DNA from: a bacterium
GTDB taxonomy: Bacteria; UBA10199; JACPAL01; GCA-016699445
NCBI GenBank assembly: GCA_035454885.1
Contig: DATIGE010000064.1
Span: 1 to 64,000 of the forward strand
Direction of reading: 5' to 3'
DNA length: 64,000 bases
The notes below the pieces were generated by a model. The model did not search any database, was not told where the DNA came from, and worked only from the letters and a program-made list of their open reading frames with translations. A program made the position numbers and the translations under genes. Positions 7,219 through 13,628 of the stretch are shown here, one piece after another (within the stretch, counting starts at the first letter, position 1; every line of letters starts with the position of its first letter).

Positions 7219-7380
7219 ATGTGGACGATAATCCTGGTTGTCGTGTTGGTGCTGGCTCTCGGCGGCGGTGGAGGTTATTACGGTTCTCGCCGCTGGGGTT
7301 TCGGAGGCGGTGCAGGCATCGGGTTGGGGACCATATTGGTGATTCTGCTCATCGCCTACCTGTTGGGCGTGTTTCGCTGA
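7219..7380 (+). CDS. DUF3309-like membrane peptide
   Basis: A 53-residue peptide: one hydrophobic helix (TIILVVVLVLAL), a Gly/Tyr/Arg-rich linker (GGGGGYYGSRRWGFGGG) and a second helix (TILVILLIAYLLG) ending in FR. This two-helix layout with an aromatic glycine linker is that of the DUF3309 family, which is often found next to CsbD/BON stress genes. ATG 7219 follows AATGGAG. It lies 48 bp after the BON gene; a small hairpin (GCAGGG/CCCTGC, 7185-7200) sits in the gap without a T-run. Confidence 0.8.
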   Translation: MWTIILVVVLVLALGGGGGYYGSRRWGFGGGAGIGLGTILVILLIAYLLGVFR

Positions 7381-7417
7381 CGGTAGCGAAGACCGGCGAG
7401 CAAAGAGAGAAAGAGTC

Positions 7418-7588
7418 ATGCTTCACTGGGTGTTAATACTTTTCCTATCCGCGGTCCTCTCCGCGGTGTTGGGATTAACCGGAATCGCGGCCGGCGCCGC
7501 ATACGTGGCGAAGATCCTTTTCGTCGTCTTCTCCCTGTTGTTCCTCATCTCGCTGCTGTTTCCGGCATTCAGACGGCCGGCGGGTTGA
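7418..7588 (+). CDS. DUF1328 family membrane peptide, copy B
   Basis: A 56-residue paralogue of the peptide at 3620, same length and same two-helix design, beginning MLHWVLILFLSAVLSAVLG and ending FRRPAG. ATG 7418 follows AGAGAAAGAG. It is the third gene of the BON unit, 37 bp after DUF3309, and has no composite promoter of its own, unlike copy A. Co-expression with BON and DUF3309 is inferred. Confidence 0.85.
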   Translation: MLHWVLILFLSAVLSAVLGLTGIAAGAAYVAKILFVVFSLLFLISLLFPAFRRPAG

Positions 7589-7621
7589 GGCGCCGGTCTC
7601 CTATTTTTCCCCATCGGTTCC

Positions 7622-7688
7622 TGGGAAAATCCTCCAGCCGAAAATCCTGTTTCCCCCGATTGTCCGCCCGAGCCCGCTCCTGTACGCT
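7622..7688 (+). promoter_or_regulatory. composite stress-regulon promoter, copy 6 (48-residue orphan)
   Basis: The most diverged operator, TGGGAAAATCCTCCAGCC at 7622-7639, with a canonical second block, -35 TTGTCC at 7660-7665, 17-bp spacer and -10 TACGCT at 7683-7688. The inferred transcript start (about 7695) falls right at the GGAGG of the 48-residue gene, so the leader would be very short. Confidence 0.72.
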
Positions 7689-7707
7689 GGTCCATGGAGG
7701 GTTTCTT

Positions 7708-7854
7708 ATGATCGACGGCGTCATGCAGCTAAGGCAAGTGCTTCTCCATCCCTGGGGCGTCGTTTGGTCCTATGGGCTTTTGAAGTTCTGCGAAATCCTG
7801 GTGAAGGGCGTCTCCAAGCGGCACTACCAGTTTCTTCAGATCGTCTTTTCCTAG
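7708..7854 (+). CDS. 48-residue orphan under the stress promoter
   Basis: A short protein beginning MIDGVMQLRQVLLHPW and ending KRHYQFLQIVFS. It is amphipathic, with an aromatic-rich centre (GVVWSYGLLKFCEILVKGV) that could form one membrane-associated helix. ATG 7708 follows GGAGG with a 7-nt spacer. It has its own composite promoter upstream, and the next composite promoter starts 13 bp after its stop, so it is a monocistronic member of the regulon. I recognise no family. The promoter context is the main support that it is real. Confidence 0.65.
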   Translation: MIDGVMQLRQVLLHPWGVVWSYGLLKFCEILVKGVSKRHYQFLQIVFS

Positions 7855-7866
7855 GCCGCTTGCCGC

Positions 7867-7933
7867 TAGGGAAATCCCCCAGTCAACAACCGTGTTTCCC
7901 CCGATTGTCCGCCCCCTCCGGTTCTTCTAGACT
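7867..7933 (+). promoter_or_regulatory. composite stress-regulon promoter, copy 7 (OmpA)
   Basis: Operator TAGGGAAATCCCCCAGTC at 7867-7884, second block CGTGTTTCCCCCGATTGT, -35 TTGTCC at 7905-7910, 17-bp spacer, -10 TAGACT at 7928-7933. It precedes the OmpA-domain gene by a 40-bp leader. Confidence 0.78.
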
Positions 7934-7973
7934 TGTTGTGTCGGTCAAAAAAGGAAAGAAGGAGGATGTCTCT

Positions 7974-8696
7974 ATGTCAAAGAATAACCGTCTCACCATA
8001 TGGGGGATCGCCGTTTTGGGGGCGTTTTTAGCCTCAAGCGCGCTCCTCGCGGAAAAAACGGGGCCTCTGGTGGCTCCGACGAATCCCGATTCGCCTGCCT
8101 GCGTAACCAACGATCAGGCCGGAACGAAGTGTCCGAACTGGAACGCGATTCCCGAAAAGTTCCATCCGGATGCCTGCATCTCCGACGCCAAGCAGGCCGG
8201 CAAAGTGAAGTGCGCCCGTTGGTATTCCTACGGAACACCCACGGAAGTGGTCATCCGGACCAACCTGATCCACTTCGAATTCGACAAGTCGCGCATTTTG
8301 GCATCTTCGTATCCGGTCCTGAATCAGATCGTCGCGACGATCCAAGGCGCGAACGTTCAGCATGTCACGATCGAGGGGCATACGGATAGCAAGGGATCGG
8401 ACGCCTACAACATGTCGCTTTCCGATCGGCGCGCCGCGTCGGTGAGGGAGTATCTCAGCGACCACGGGATTCAGTCGAGCGAGATGAACTCCGTCGGAAA
8501 GGGTGAGAGTCAACCGGTCGCCGCCAACGAAATCAACGGCCGGGATAACCCTGCAGGCCGTGACTTGAACCGCCGTGTGGAATTCCGTCTTCAGCTCGCA
8601 TCGGGTTCCAAGGCGAAGATGACGAAGGGCGACTCGGGCCCGACCTTCCCGGATTCCAAGAGGCAGGCCGGGTCGGGAGAAGTCTCCAGTCGATGA
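7974..8696 (+). CDS. OmpA family peptidoglycan-binding protein
   Basis: A 240-residue protein. ATG 7974 follows GGAGG and starts a signal peptide (hydrophobic residues 8-25). Residues about 43-80 hold four cysteines in two pairs, PACVTNDQAGTKCP and DACISDAKQAGKVKC, a likely disulfide-bonded region. Residues about 90-207 are an OmpA C-terminal domain: IHFEFDKS, GHTDSKGSDAYNMSLSDRRA with the diaminopimelate-binding Asp/Arg pattern, and NRRVEFRL. The tail is basic and disordered. It is predicted to anchor to peptidoglycan in the periplasm. It ends the stress island and faces a hairpin shared with the convergent gene. Confidence 0.88.
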   Translation: MSKNNRLTIWGIAVLGAFLASSALLAEKTGPLVAPTNPDSPACVTNDQAGTKCPNWNAIPEKFHPDACISDAKQAGKVKCARWYSYGTPTEVVIRTNLIHFEFDKSRILASSYPVLNQIVATIQGANVQHVTIEGHTDSKGSDAYNMSLSDRRAASVREYLSDHGIQSSEMNSVGKGESQPVAANEINGRDNPAGRDLNRRVEFRLQLASGSKAKMTKGDSGPTFPDSKRQAGSGEVSSR

Positions 8697-8737
8697 GGAA
8701 CAGTGGCGGCCGCGAACAGGTCGCAGCAAAAATGGAC

Positions 8738-8773
8738 GAAGCCCAGGCTCCTCTGGCGAGGAACCTGGGCTTC
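8738..8773. terminator. bidirectional hairpin terminator
   Basis: GAAGCCCAGG and CCTGGGCTTC form a perfect 10-bp stem, extended inside by TCCTC/GAGGA. It lies between the convergent OmpA gene and the minus-strand gene at 8790. On the minus strand an ATTTTTG run follows a few bases later; the T-run on the plus strand is poor. Confidence 0.65.
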
Positions 8774-8789
8774 ATGCGCCCCACTGGTG

Positions 8790-9254
8790 TTACTTGACAG
8801 GCGTCTTGAAGGTCAGGTCGACCGCCCACTTCTCCCCGAACGTGTCGATCTCCCCGCCCGTCGTGACCTTGGCGGAGATCACGCCCTGGTCGAGCTTGTA
8901 GTTCTCGGTCTTGATCCGCCCGAGCGAGCTGAATCCCTGCTTTTGATGGGCGGAATGGACGACCTGGCAGCCGATGATGTCGCCCGCGCTATCGATCTTG
9001 AGGATGAGGGCGCTGCCGAAGTCCCCGAACATGGCCTTGAAGGGATTGCCGCCCGTGTCTTTCTCGGTCAACGTGACCTCGACGGTCTCCTTGCCGCCGA
9101 AGGGATCGCTCTTTTTGGCGATGGCGAAGGCCAGCTTTCCGTCCTTGCCGTTGCCCATGAAGGTGCCGCTGACGGCCGGATCGGCCGCGCACGCAACGGA
9201 CGCGGCGATGAGGAAGGCGGCGAGCGCGAGGGTGCGGGACAGGGTCTTTCTCAT
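8790..9254 (-). CDS. secreted hypothetical protein with decayed paralogue nearby
   Basis: A 154-residue protein with a signal peptide (cleavage near ACA-ADP). The mature domain is mostly beta: SGTFMGNGKDGKLAFAIAKK, ETVEVTLTEKD, then alternating strands ending in DLTFKTPVK. I do not recognise a named family. GGAGAA lies 8 bp upstream of the start. It is divergent from arsR, and the ArsR-type palindrome at 9363-9384 lies in the shared upstream region, so it may be repressed by that regulator. A degenerate copy of its first half lies at 9966-10097. Confidence 0.7.
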   Translation of the reverse strand: MRKTLSRTLALAAFLIAASVACAADPAVSGTFMGNGKDGKLAFAIAKKSDPFGGKETVEVTLTEKDTGGNPFKAMFGDFGSALILKIDSAGDIIGCQVVHSAHQKQGFSSLGRIKTENYKLDQGVISAKVTTGGEIDTFGEKWAVDLTFKTPVK

Positions 9255-9362
9255 GATTTTCTCCTTGATGAAAAGGGGATGTTAGATGCCTGAGCCGCGA
9301 ATGAAAAGTGTTTTCAGAGTGAACACGAATTTCCGCCCTTGATCCTGCCAACGTAAAAGGGT

Positions 9363-9384
9363 TATATGAATATAAAGTCATATA
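9363..9384. promoter_or_regulatory. putative ArsR operator
   Basis: TATATGA and TCATATA are perfect 7-bp inverted repeats separated by 8 bp of AT-rich sequence, 26 bp before the arsR start. ArsR/SmtB repressors typically bind such imperfect 12-2-12 or similar palindromes over their own promoters. The site could serve both arsR and the divergent secreted gene. Confidence 0.65.
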
Positions 9385-9409
9385 GAGAACATGAGCCGGA
9401 GGGTTCCTC

Positions 9410-9754
9410 ATGAAAACGCTCACCAACGAGACGCTCGTCCAGGTCGCGAAGTTCCTCAAGGCGATGGGCGAGCCGACCCGGCTCAAGATTCTGCGCACGC
9501 TGCACGACGGAGAGTTGACGGTGACGGACATCATCGCGGAGACGGCTGCGACCCAGTCGAACGTCTCCAAACACTTGGCCGTCCTGACCGTGGAGGGGAT
9601 CGTCGCGGCGCGGAAGGATGGGACCTCCACGTATTACTCGATCGCCGATCCGAACATCACGGCCATCTGCGACACGGTCTGCCGGAGCATCGCCGACCGG
9701 ATCCGCCACGCGCGGACCACGCTGAAGAATATCGAGAAGGGGGTGGCCCTGTGA
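9410..9754 (+). CDS. ArsR family transcriptional regulator
   Basis: A 114-residue winged-helix repressor. The GEPTRLKILRTL helix, the recognition region TQSNVSKHLAVLTVEGIV and the wing RKDGTSTYYSI are all typical of ArsR/SmtB. The usual alpha-3 metal motif CVC is absent from its normal place. Two cysteines in the C-terminal helix (Cys87 and Cys91, CDTVC) might form a different metal or redox site. ATG 9410 follows GGAGGG. A palindrome upstream suggests autoregulation. The next gene starts 25 bp downstream. Confidence 0.88.
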   Translation: MKTLTNETLVQVAKFLKAMGEPTRLKILRTLHDGELTVTDIIAETAATQSNVSKHLAVLTVEGIVAARKDGTSTYYSIADPNITAICDTVCRSIADRIRHARTTLKNIEKGVAL

Positions 9755-9779
9755 TCGCGCTCAAAAAAGAGGAGGAATC

Positions 9780-9977
9780 GTGTTGCACGCACTCATGACA
9801 GGCCTGTTGCCCGAAATAAGCGAACATCTTCGGGCCCGCTTTAAGCGGCGCTCGCAGGATGTTCTCCGTGTTCTCGGCATTCCCACCAAACGGGACTTTG
9901 TTCGCTTCGAGGAGAGGGTCCTGCAGGTGGAGCGGGTGCTCGATTCGCTCGGACGGCGGAAACCGCTCAAGCAATAA
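9780..9977 (+). CDS. small helical protein downstream of arsR
   Basis: A 65-residue basic, helical protein. The GTG start at 9780 follows GAGGAGG with good spacing. The C-terminal half, VLGIPTKRDFVRFEERVLQV, resembles the short coiled-coil tail of phasin-type proteins (LGIPTK-type turn followed by a heptad helix), but this likeness is weak. Likely co-transcribed with arsR. Its end overlaps the pseudogene fragment on the other strand. Confidence 0.55.
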   Translation: MLHALMTGLLPEISEHLRARFKRRSQDVLRVLGIPTKRDFVRFEERVLQVERVLDSLGRRKPLKQ

Positions 9978-10097
9978 ACGTCCCTCGCCTGTCTCCTGGC
10001 CGCTCAAGGCATCGCCCTCCTTGGCCAGGGCACAGACGAGCTTTCCATTCATCCCGTTGTCCATCAAGGTGCCGGCGACCGCCGCTGCGGCGTGACA
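9966..10097 (-). pseudogene. decayed 5' fragment of a paralogue of the 8790-9254 protein
   Basis: Minus-strand translation from 10097 reads CHAAAAVAGTLMDNGMNGKL and continues VCALAKEGDALSGQETGEG. This lines up with ACAADPAVSGTFMGNGKDGK and LAFAIAKKSDPFGGKETVEV in the intact protein at 8790-9254, without gaps over about 40 residues. No signal-peptide start precedes it, and the similarity stops where the 65-residue gene begins on the opposite strand. It is best read as a remnant of a duplicated gene. Confidence 0.7.
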
Positions 10098-10102
10098 ACA
10101 GC

Positions 10103-10131
10103 TTGCGCTTGAGGGGGGCCTTTGCTAGTGT
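10103..10131 (+). promoter_or_regulatory. putative tRNA promoter
   Basis: TTGCGC at 10103-10108, a 17-bp spacer and TAGTGT at 10126-10131, 15 bp before the first tRNA. A plausible sigma-70 promoter for the tRNA pair, and perhaps also for msrAB. Confidence 0.5.
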
Positions 10132-10146
10132 CCGCAAACTTTTTCG

Positions 10147-10219
10147 GAGCCCTTAGCTCAGTCGGTAGAGCACATCCCTTTTAAGGATGGTGTCCCGGGT
10201 TCGAATCCCGGAGGGCTCA
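10147..10219 (+). tRNA. tRNA-Lys (UUU)
   Basis: Full cloverleaf: acceptor GAGCCCT/AGGGCTC, D-stem GCTC/GAGC, anticodon stem CATCC/GGATG with loop CTTTTAA (anticodon TTT), T-arm CCGGG-TTCGAAT-CCCGG, discriminator A. CCA is not encoded. Confidence 0.97.
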
Positions 10220-10220
10220 C

Positions 10221-10293
10221 GTCCCCATCGTCTAGAGGCCTAGGACACCACCCTTTCACGGTGGTGACGCGGGTTCGAATCCCGCTGGGGACG
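10221..10293 (+). tRNA. tRNA-Glu (UUC)
   Basis: Acceptor GTCCCCA/TGGGGAC, anticodon stem CCACC/GGTGG with loop CTTTCAC (anticodon TTC), T-arm GCGGG-TTCGAAT-CCCGC, discriminator G. It begins one base after tRNA-Lys, so the pair is co-transcribed. Confidence 0.97.
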
Positions 10294-10337
10294 CATTCTC
10301 CGAGACTTTTGTCTTCGGCACGCATCTCATCCGGCAT

Positions 10338-11438
10338 ATGGGAAAGAAACTGAACATCCTTGGAAGCTTGGCCCTGGCGGCCGTTCTTGGGGCCTGCCTG
10401 GGGCTGGAGGGCCGGGACAAGGGAGGGAAAACAACAATGAACGACCAAACCCGTCTGGAAAAGGCGACCTTCGCGGGGGGCTGCTTCTGGTGCATGGAGC
10501 CGCCCTTCGAAAAGATGGCCGGAGTCGTCGAGGTCGTCTCCGGTTACACGGGGGGCCGGAAGGAAAACCCGACCTATGAAGAGGTCTCGTCGGGGCGCAC
10601 GGGCCACGTCGAGGCGATCCAGATCCTCTTTGATCCGGCCAAGACGGGCTACGCCGAGCTCCTCGAGGAGTTTTGGAAAAACATCGACCCGACCGACGCC
10701 GGCGGCCAGTTCGTCGACCGGGGTTCGCAATACGCCACGGGCATCTTCTACCACAATGAGGAGCAGAAACGGCTGGCGGAGGAGTCCAAGAATCAACTGC
10801 AGGCCTCGGGGCGTTTCAAGAAACCGATCGTGACGGAGATCCGGCCCTATGAAAAGTTCTACGCAGCCGATGACTACCACCAGGACTTTTACAAGAAGAG
10901 CCCGGCTCGTTACCAGTCCTACAAGATGTTTTCGGGCCGCGAACAGTTCATCGAATCGGCCTGGAAGGATCAGGAGACGGACGCCTTGAAAACAACTCAG
11001 TACAACAAGCCTTCCGACGAGGAACTCAAGAAGAGACTCACGCCCCTGCAGTACCGGGTGACCCGGCAGGAGGGGACGGAGCCGGCGTTCCAGAACGAAT
11101 ACTGGGACAATCACCGCGAAGGGATCTACGTCGACGTCACGACCGGCGAGCCCCTCTTCAGCTCCAAGGACAAGTTCGACTCGGGCACGGGCTGGCCGAG
11201 CTTCACCAAGCCCATCGACGACGGGATGGTGAAGGAGAAGACGGACACGAACTTTGGAATGACCCGCGTCGAGGTCCGCAGCAAGACGGGCGACGCCCAC
11301 CTGGGCCACGTCTTCCCGGACGGTCCCGGACCGGAAGGCATGCGCTACTGCATCAACTCGGCCTCGCTCCGGTTCATCCCCAAAGAAGACCTGGAAAAGG
11401 AAGGTTACGGGCAATTCAAAAAGCTTTTTGCGAAATAG
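10338..11438 (+). CDS. msrAB: MsrA-MsrB fusion, predicted lipoprotein
   Basis: A 366-residue bifunctional methionine sulfoxide reductase. Residues 1-20 are a lipoprotein signal with lipobox L17-G-A-C20. Residues about 43-200 are MsrA, with the GCFWC active site (Cys49, Cys52) that reduces the S-sulfoxide. Residues about 215-360 are MsrB, with [17 protein letters not shown] and the catalytic Cys in [11 protein letters not shown], which reduces the R-sulfoxide. The CxxC zinc pair of many MsrBs is missing ([11 protein letters not shown]). It probably repairs envelope proteins. ATG 10338 has no good ribosome site; the tRNA promoter may drive it. Confidence 0.93.
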   Translation: MGKKLNILGSLALAAVLGACLGLEGRDKGGKTTMNDQTRLEKATFAGGCFWCMEPPFEKMAGVVEVVSGYTGGRKENPTYEEVSSGRTGHVEAIQILFDPAKTGYAELLEEFWKNIDPTDAGGQFVDRGSQYATGIFYHNEEQKRLAEESKNQLQASGRFKKPIVTEIRPYEKFYAADDYHQDFYKKSPARYQSYKMFSGREQFIESAWKDQETDALKTTQYNKPSDEELKKRLTPLQYRVTRQEGTEPAFQNEYWDNHREGIYVDVTTGEPLFSSKDKFDSGTGWPSFTKPIDDGMVKEKTDTNFGMTRVEVRSKTGDAHLGHVFPDGPGPEGMRYCINSASLRFIPKEDLEKEGYGQFKKLFAK

Positions 11439-11444
11439 GGCGGG

Positions 11445-11711
11445 TCAGCGAAGCAGATTCAGGATCTTGAGGATGGCGATCAGGAGGATCGCCCCGAGGA
11501 CTCCCCACAGGATTCCATAGAGGCTGAGGCCTCCGGCCGTGTGGGCGCCGCCGATATGGAGAATGCCGCCAAAGAGCCACCGTCCGAGCCAGGCCCCGGC
11601 GATGCCGATGATAACGTTTAACAGCGCGCCTTGCTGGGCGTTCGTCTTCATGACCAGGCTGGCGAGCCAGCCAATCACACCGCCGACGAGGATTGTGATC
11701 AGGATACCCAT
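11445..11711 (-). CDS. GlsB/YeaQ/YmgE family stress membrane protein
   Basis: An 88-residue protein with three hydrophobic helices and conserved glycine patterns ([52 protein letters not shown]), typical of the transglycosylase-associated GlsB/YeaQ family. The start at 11711 is fixed by AGGAGG 8 bp upstream. It is functionally akin to the stress island but has no composite promoter. Convergent with msrAB, 6 bp between stops. Confidence 0.9.
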   Translation of the reverse strand: MGILITILVGGVIGWLASLVMKTNAQQGALLNVIIGIAGAWLGRWLFGGILHIGGAHTAGGLSLYGILWGVLGAILLIAILKILNLLR

Positions 11712-11806
11712 AAGGAACCTCCTTGCCCCTGCGTAACCCAAGAGCGGAAAAAAGACGACAAAAAGCAACAGGCAACCTTCTGGAAGCAGGGGACGATAGG
11801 CAGACC

Positions 11807-12499
11807 GTGTCGGGACTTCACATTGCACCCCTGACGACCATCCCGGCGGCCCTCATTCAGGCCCTTGCGGACTCGCCCGCCTATCGGAGCGCGGGGAGCT
11901 TGCTCCTGGGGGACGTCTGCGCATTCGACGCCCATCTGGGCCATGCCGGCATCGCCAGGCCCGCCGAGGGTCGGACGGACTATTTTCTGGACTGCCGTCA
12001 AATGGATCTACCCGCGGTCAGGGAGATTTTCCTGGCCATCCGCGCCCGGAAGGACGAGATCGAGGCCGGATCGCCCCTCCTCGCCCCCGTCGCAAGCCTC
12101 GTCGACTATTTTTGCCACATGACCGCCAACGTCCTCCCCCTGACCGACCGGGAACCGCGCCTCTTCGCCTCAGTCGCCGAGGGGGACGCGGAGATCACCT
12201 TCCCATGGGAGTCAAATGAAACGAGGGCCTTCGAGTGGTCCGTCGCCGTCTACCTCGGTCTCTCGCCGCTTCCCGTGTTCGGCTACGGCCTTCAGTATTC
12301 CGACCCCAGGGTCATCCGTTCTCTGTCCACCTTCGGTTTGGGCGTCTTCAGCTATCTCCATTACGCGATCGTTCCGGCCTTGGCGGCGCACCAGGGCATG
12401 ATCCCCCACGATATCGCCGTCACCGTGGCCAACCGTCCGATCGCCCCCGCCCTGATCCAGCGCCAGGGCGACGGCTCCTACGTCCTGACCCCTCCATGA
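11807..12499 (+). CDS. hypothetical protein
   Basis: About 230 residues. The GTG at 11807 is preferred; an in-frame ATG at 11723 would place the start within 12 bp of the divergent GlsB start. No signal peptide or membrane helix. The sequence is alpha/beta with features such as [26 protein letters not shown] and [20 protein letters not shown], and contains several His/Cys residues, but I recognise no catalytic signature or family. It is followed closely by the VOC gene and carbonic anhydrase, probably one operon. Confidence 0.6.
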   Translation: MSGLHIAPLTTIPAALIQALADSPAYRSAGSLLLGDVCAFDAHLGHAGIARPAEGRTDYFLDCRQMDLPAVREIFLAIRARKDEIEAGSPLLAPVASLVDYFCHMTANVLPLTDREPRLFASVAEGDAEITFPWESNETRAFEWSVAVYLGLSPLPVFGYGLQYSDPRVIRSLSTFGLGVFSYLHYAIVPALAAHQGMIPHDIAVTVANRPIAPALIQRQGDGSYVLTPP

Positions 12500-12558
12500 G
12501 CCCGGTGGTCACGGCTCCGGTCCGCGTAACGGTGGACTTCCGGAGAACCTTGCGTAGA

Positions 12559-12999
12559 ATGCCGCGCGTGCCCAAGATCCTTTTTCATCTCGCATTTCCC
12601 GTCCGCGACCTGAAGGCTGCGAAACGCTTCTACGTGGACGGCTTGGGTTGCCGGGAGGGACGGGCCTCCGAACATTCGCTCATCCTCAATCTCAAGGGCC
12701 ACCAGATCGTCGCCCAACGGACGGAGGCCCCCTGGCCCGCCCAGAAGGGGATCTACCCACGGCATTTTGGACTGGTCTTTGAGGACCTCAAGGAGTGGAA
12801 GGCCCTGGTCCGACGGGCAGTAAAGAAAAACTTGAAGTTTTATCAACAACCACGCGTCCGGTATCAAGGAACACCCCTCGAACACCACACGACGTTTCTC
12901 CAGGACCCGTCCGGAAATCTCCTGGAGTTCAAGCATTACGCGAAGGTTTCGGCCATATTCGGCCAGAAATCGTACCGGAAGGTCGGTGACCGCCCATGA
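12559..12999 (+). CDS. VOC (glyoxalase/dioxygenase-fold) family protein
   Basis: From ATG 12559 the protein is 146 residues and starts directly with the VOC strand ILFHLAFPVRDLKAAKRFYV, followed by GLGCREG, HFGLVFEDL, and the closing HHTTFLQDPSGNLLEFKHY. Metal ligands are likely the first His and the C-terminal Glu. An upstream ATG at 12496 overlaps the previous stop (ATGA) and would add 21 unconserved residues; it remains possible by translational coupling. Substrate unknown. Overlaps the carbonic anhydrase start by 4 bp. Confidence 0.8.
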   Translation: MPRVPKILFHLAFPVRDLKAAKRFYVDGLGCREGRASEHSLILNLKGHQIVAQRTEAPWPAQKGIYPRHFGLVFEDLKEWKALVRRAVKKNLKFYQQPRVRYQGTPLEHHTTFLQDPSGNLLEFKHYAKVSAIFGQKSYRKVGDRP

Positions 13000-13625
13000 A
13001 CGCGCTGAAACATCTCTTTCGAAACAACCGGTCTTGGGCGGAGCGGCGCGAGGAGAAGGAGCCTGGCTATTTTCGCCGCCTCGCCAGAATCCAACGCCCG
13101 GATTACCTCTGGATCGGCTGTTCGGACAGCCGCGTGCCCGCCAACGAGATCGTCGGGCTCGACCCCGGCGAGTTGTTCGTGCACCGGAACGTGGCCAACG
13201 TCGTCGTCCATACGGACTTGAACTGCCTTTCCGTCATCGAGTTCGCCGTGCGCCAGCTGAAGGTGAGGCACATCATCGTCTGCGGTCATTACGGCTGCGG
13301 GGGGGTCCAGGCGGCGATGGAGAGCCGATCGCACGGGGTGATCGACAACTGGCTCCGCCACGTCAAGGACGTCTACAGCGACAACGCCCGTGAGCTCGAC
13401 CGGCTGCGGAACAAGCGGGAGAGGTCCAATCGTCTCTGCCGGCTGAATGTCCGTGCCCAGATGATCAACGTTTGCGCGACGAGCACGGTGCAGGACGCTT
13501 GGAAGAGGGGGCAGAAGCTCTCCGTGCACGGATGGATCTACGACATTCATGACGGCCTTCTGGACGACTTGTGCCGCCCGATTGAATCGAAACTCCAGAT
13601 CGACCGGATCTTCCGCCGGCGCTAG
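12996..13625 (+). CDS. can: beta-class carbonic anhydrase
   Basis: A 209-residue enzyme interconverting CO2 and bicarbonate. Zinc ligands are Cys42 (in GCSDSRVP), His98 and Cys101 (in CGHYGCGG), with the catalytic Asp44-Arg46 dyad intact. It lacks a signal peptide, so it is cytoplasmic, and its length is normal for the class. It overlaps the VOC gene by 4 bp (ATGA), the last gene of this operon. The convergent methyltransferase begins 3 bp past its stop. Confidence 0.95.
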   Translation: MNALKHLFRNNRSWAERREEKEPGYFRRLARIQRPDYLWIGCSDSRVPANEIVGLDPGELFVHRNVANVVVHTDLNCLSVIEFAVRQLKVRHIIVCGHYGCGGVQAAMESRSHGVIDNWLRHVKDVYSDNARELDRLRNKRERSNRLCRLNVRAQMINVCATSTVQDAWKRGQKLSVHGWIYDIHDGLLDDLCRPIESKLQIDRIFRRR

Positions 13626-13628
13626 GTT

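Noticed and set aside
759-7890. The GGGAAATCCC core matches the eukaryotic NF-kappaB consensus
   Set aside because: The sequence is bacterial and the core is only part of a longer fixed promoter, so the match is coincidental.
759-7933. Sigma-54 (-24/-12) promoter reading of the CCCCC-rich blocks
   Set aside because: No GG-N10-GC pair with conserved spacing is present. A TTGT and TAnnnT at 17 bp fit a sigma-70-type promoter in six of seven copies (18 bp in the seventh).
759-7933. CRISPR-like or tandem repeat array from the seven repeated blocks
   Set aside because: Copies are 0.25-2.8 kb apart, one is inverted, and each lies immediately before a gene, so they are promoters and not an array.
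9657-10067. 136-codon minus-strand open frame as a complete gene
   Set aside because: Only its first part resembles the secreted protein at 8790; the rest runs antisense to the 65-residue gene and arsR, so a pseudogene fragment is the better call.
10158-11414. 418-codon minus-strand open frame
   Set aside because: It runs through both tRNA genes and antisense to msrAB, which has clear catalytic motifs.
11723-11806. ATG 11723 as start of the hypothetical at 11807
   Set aside because: It lies 12 bp from the divergent GlsB start, within that gene's ribosome-site region, and has no ribosome site of its own.
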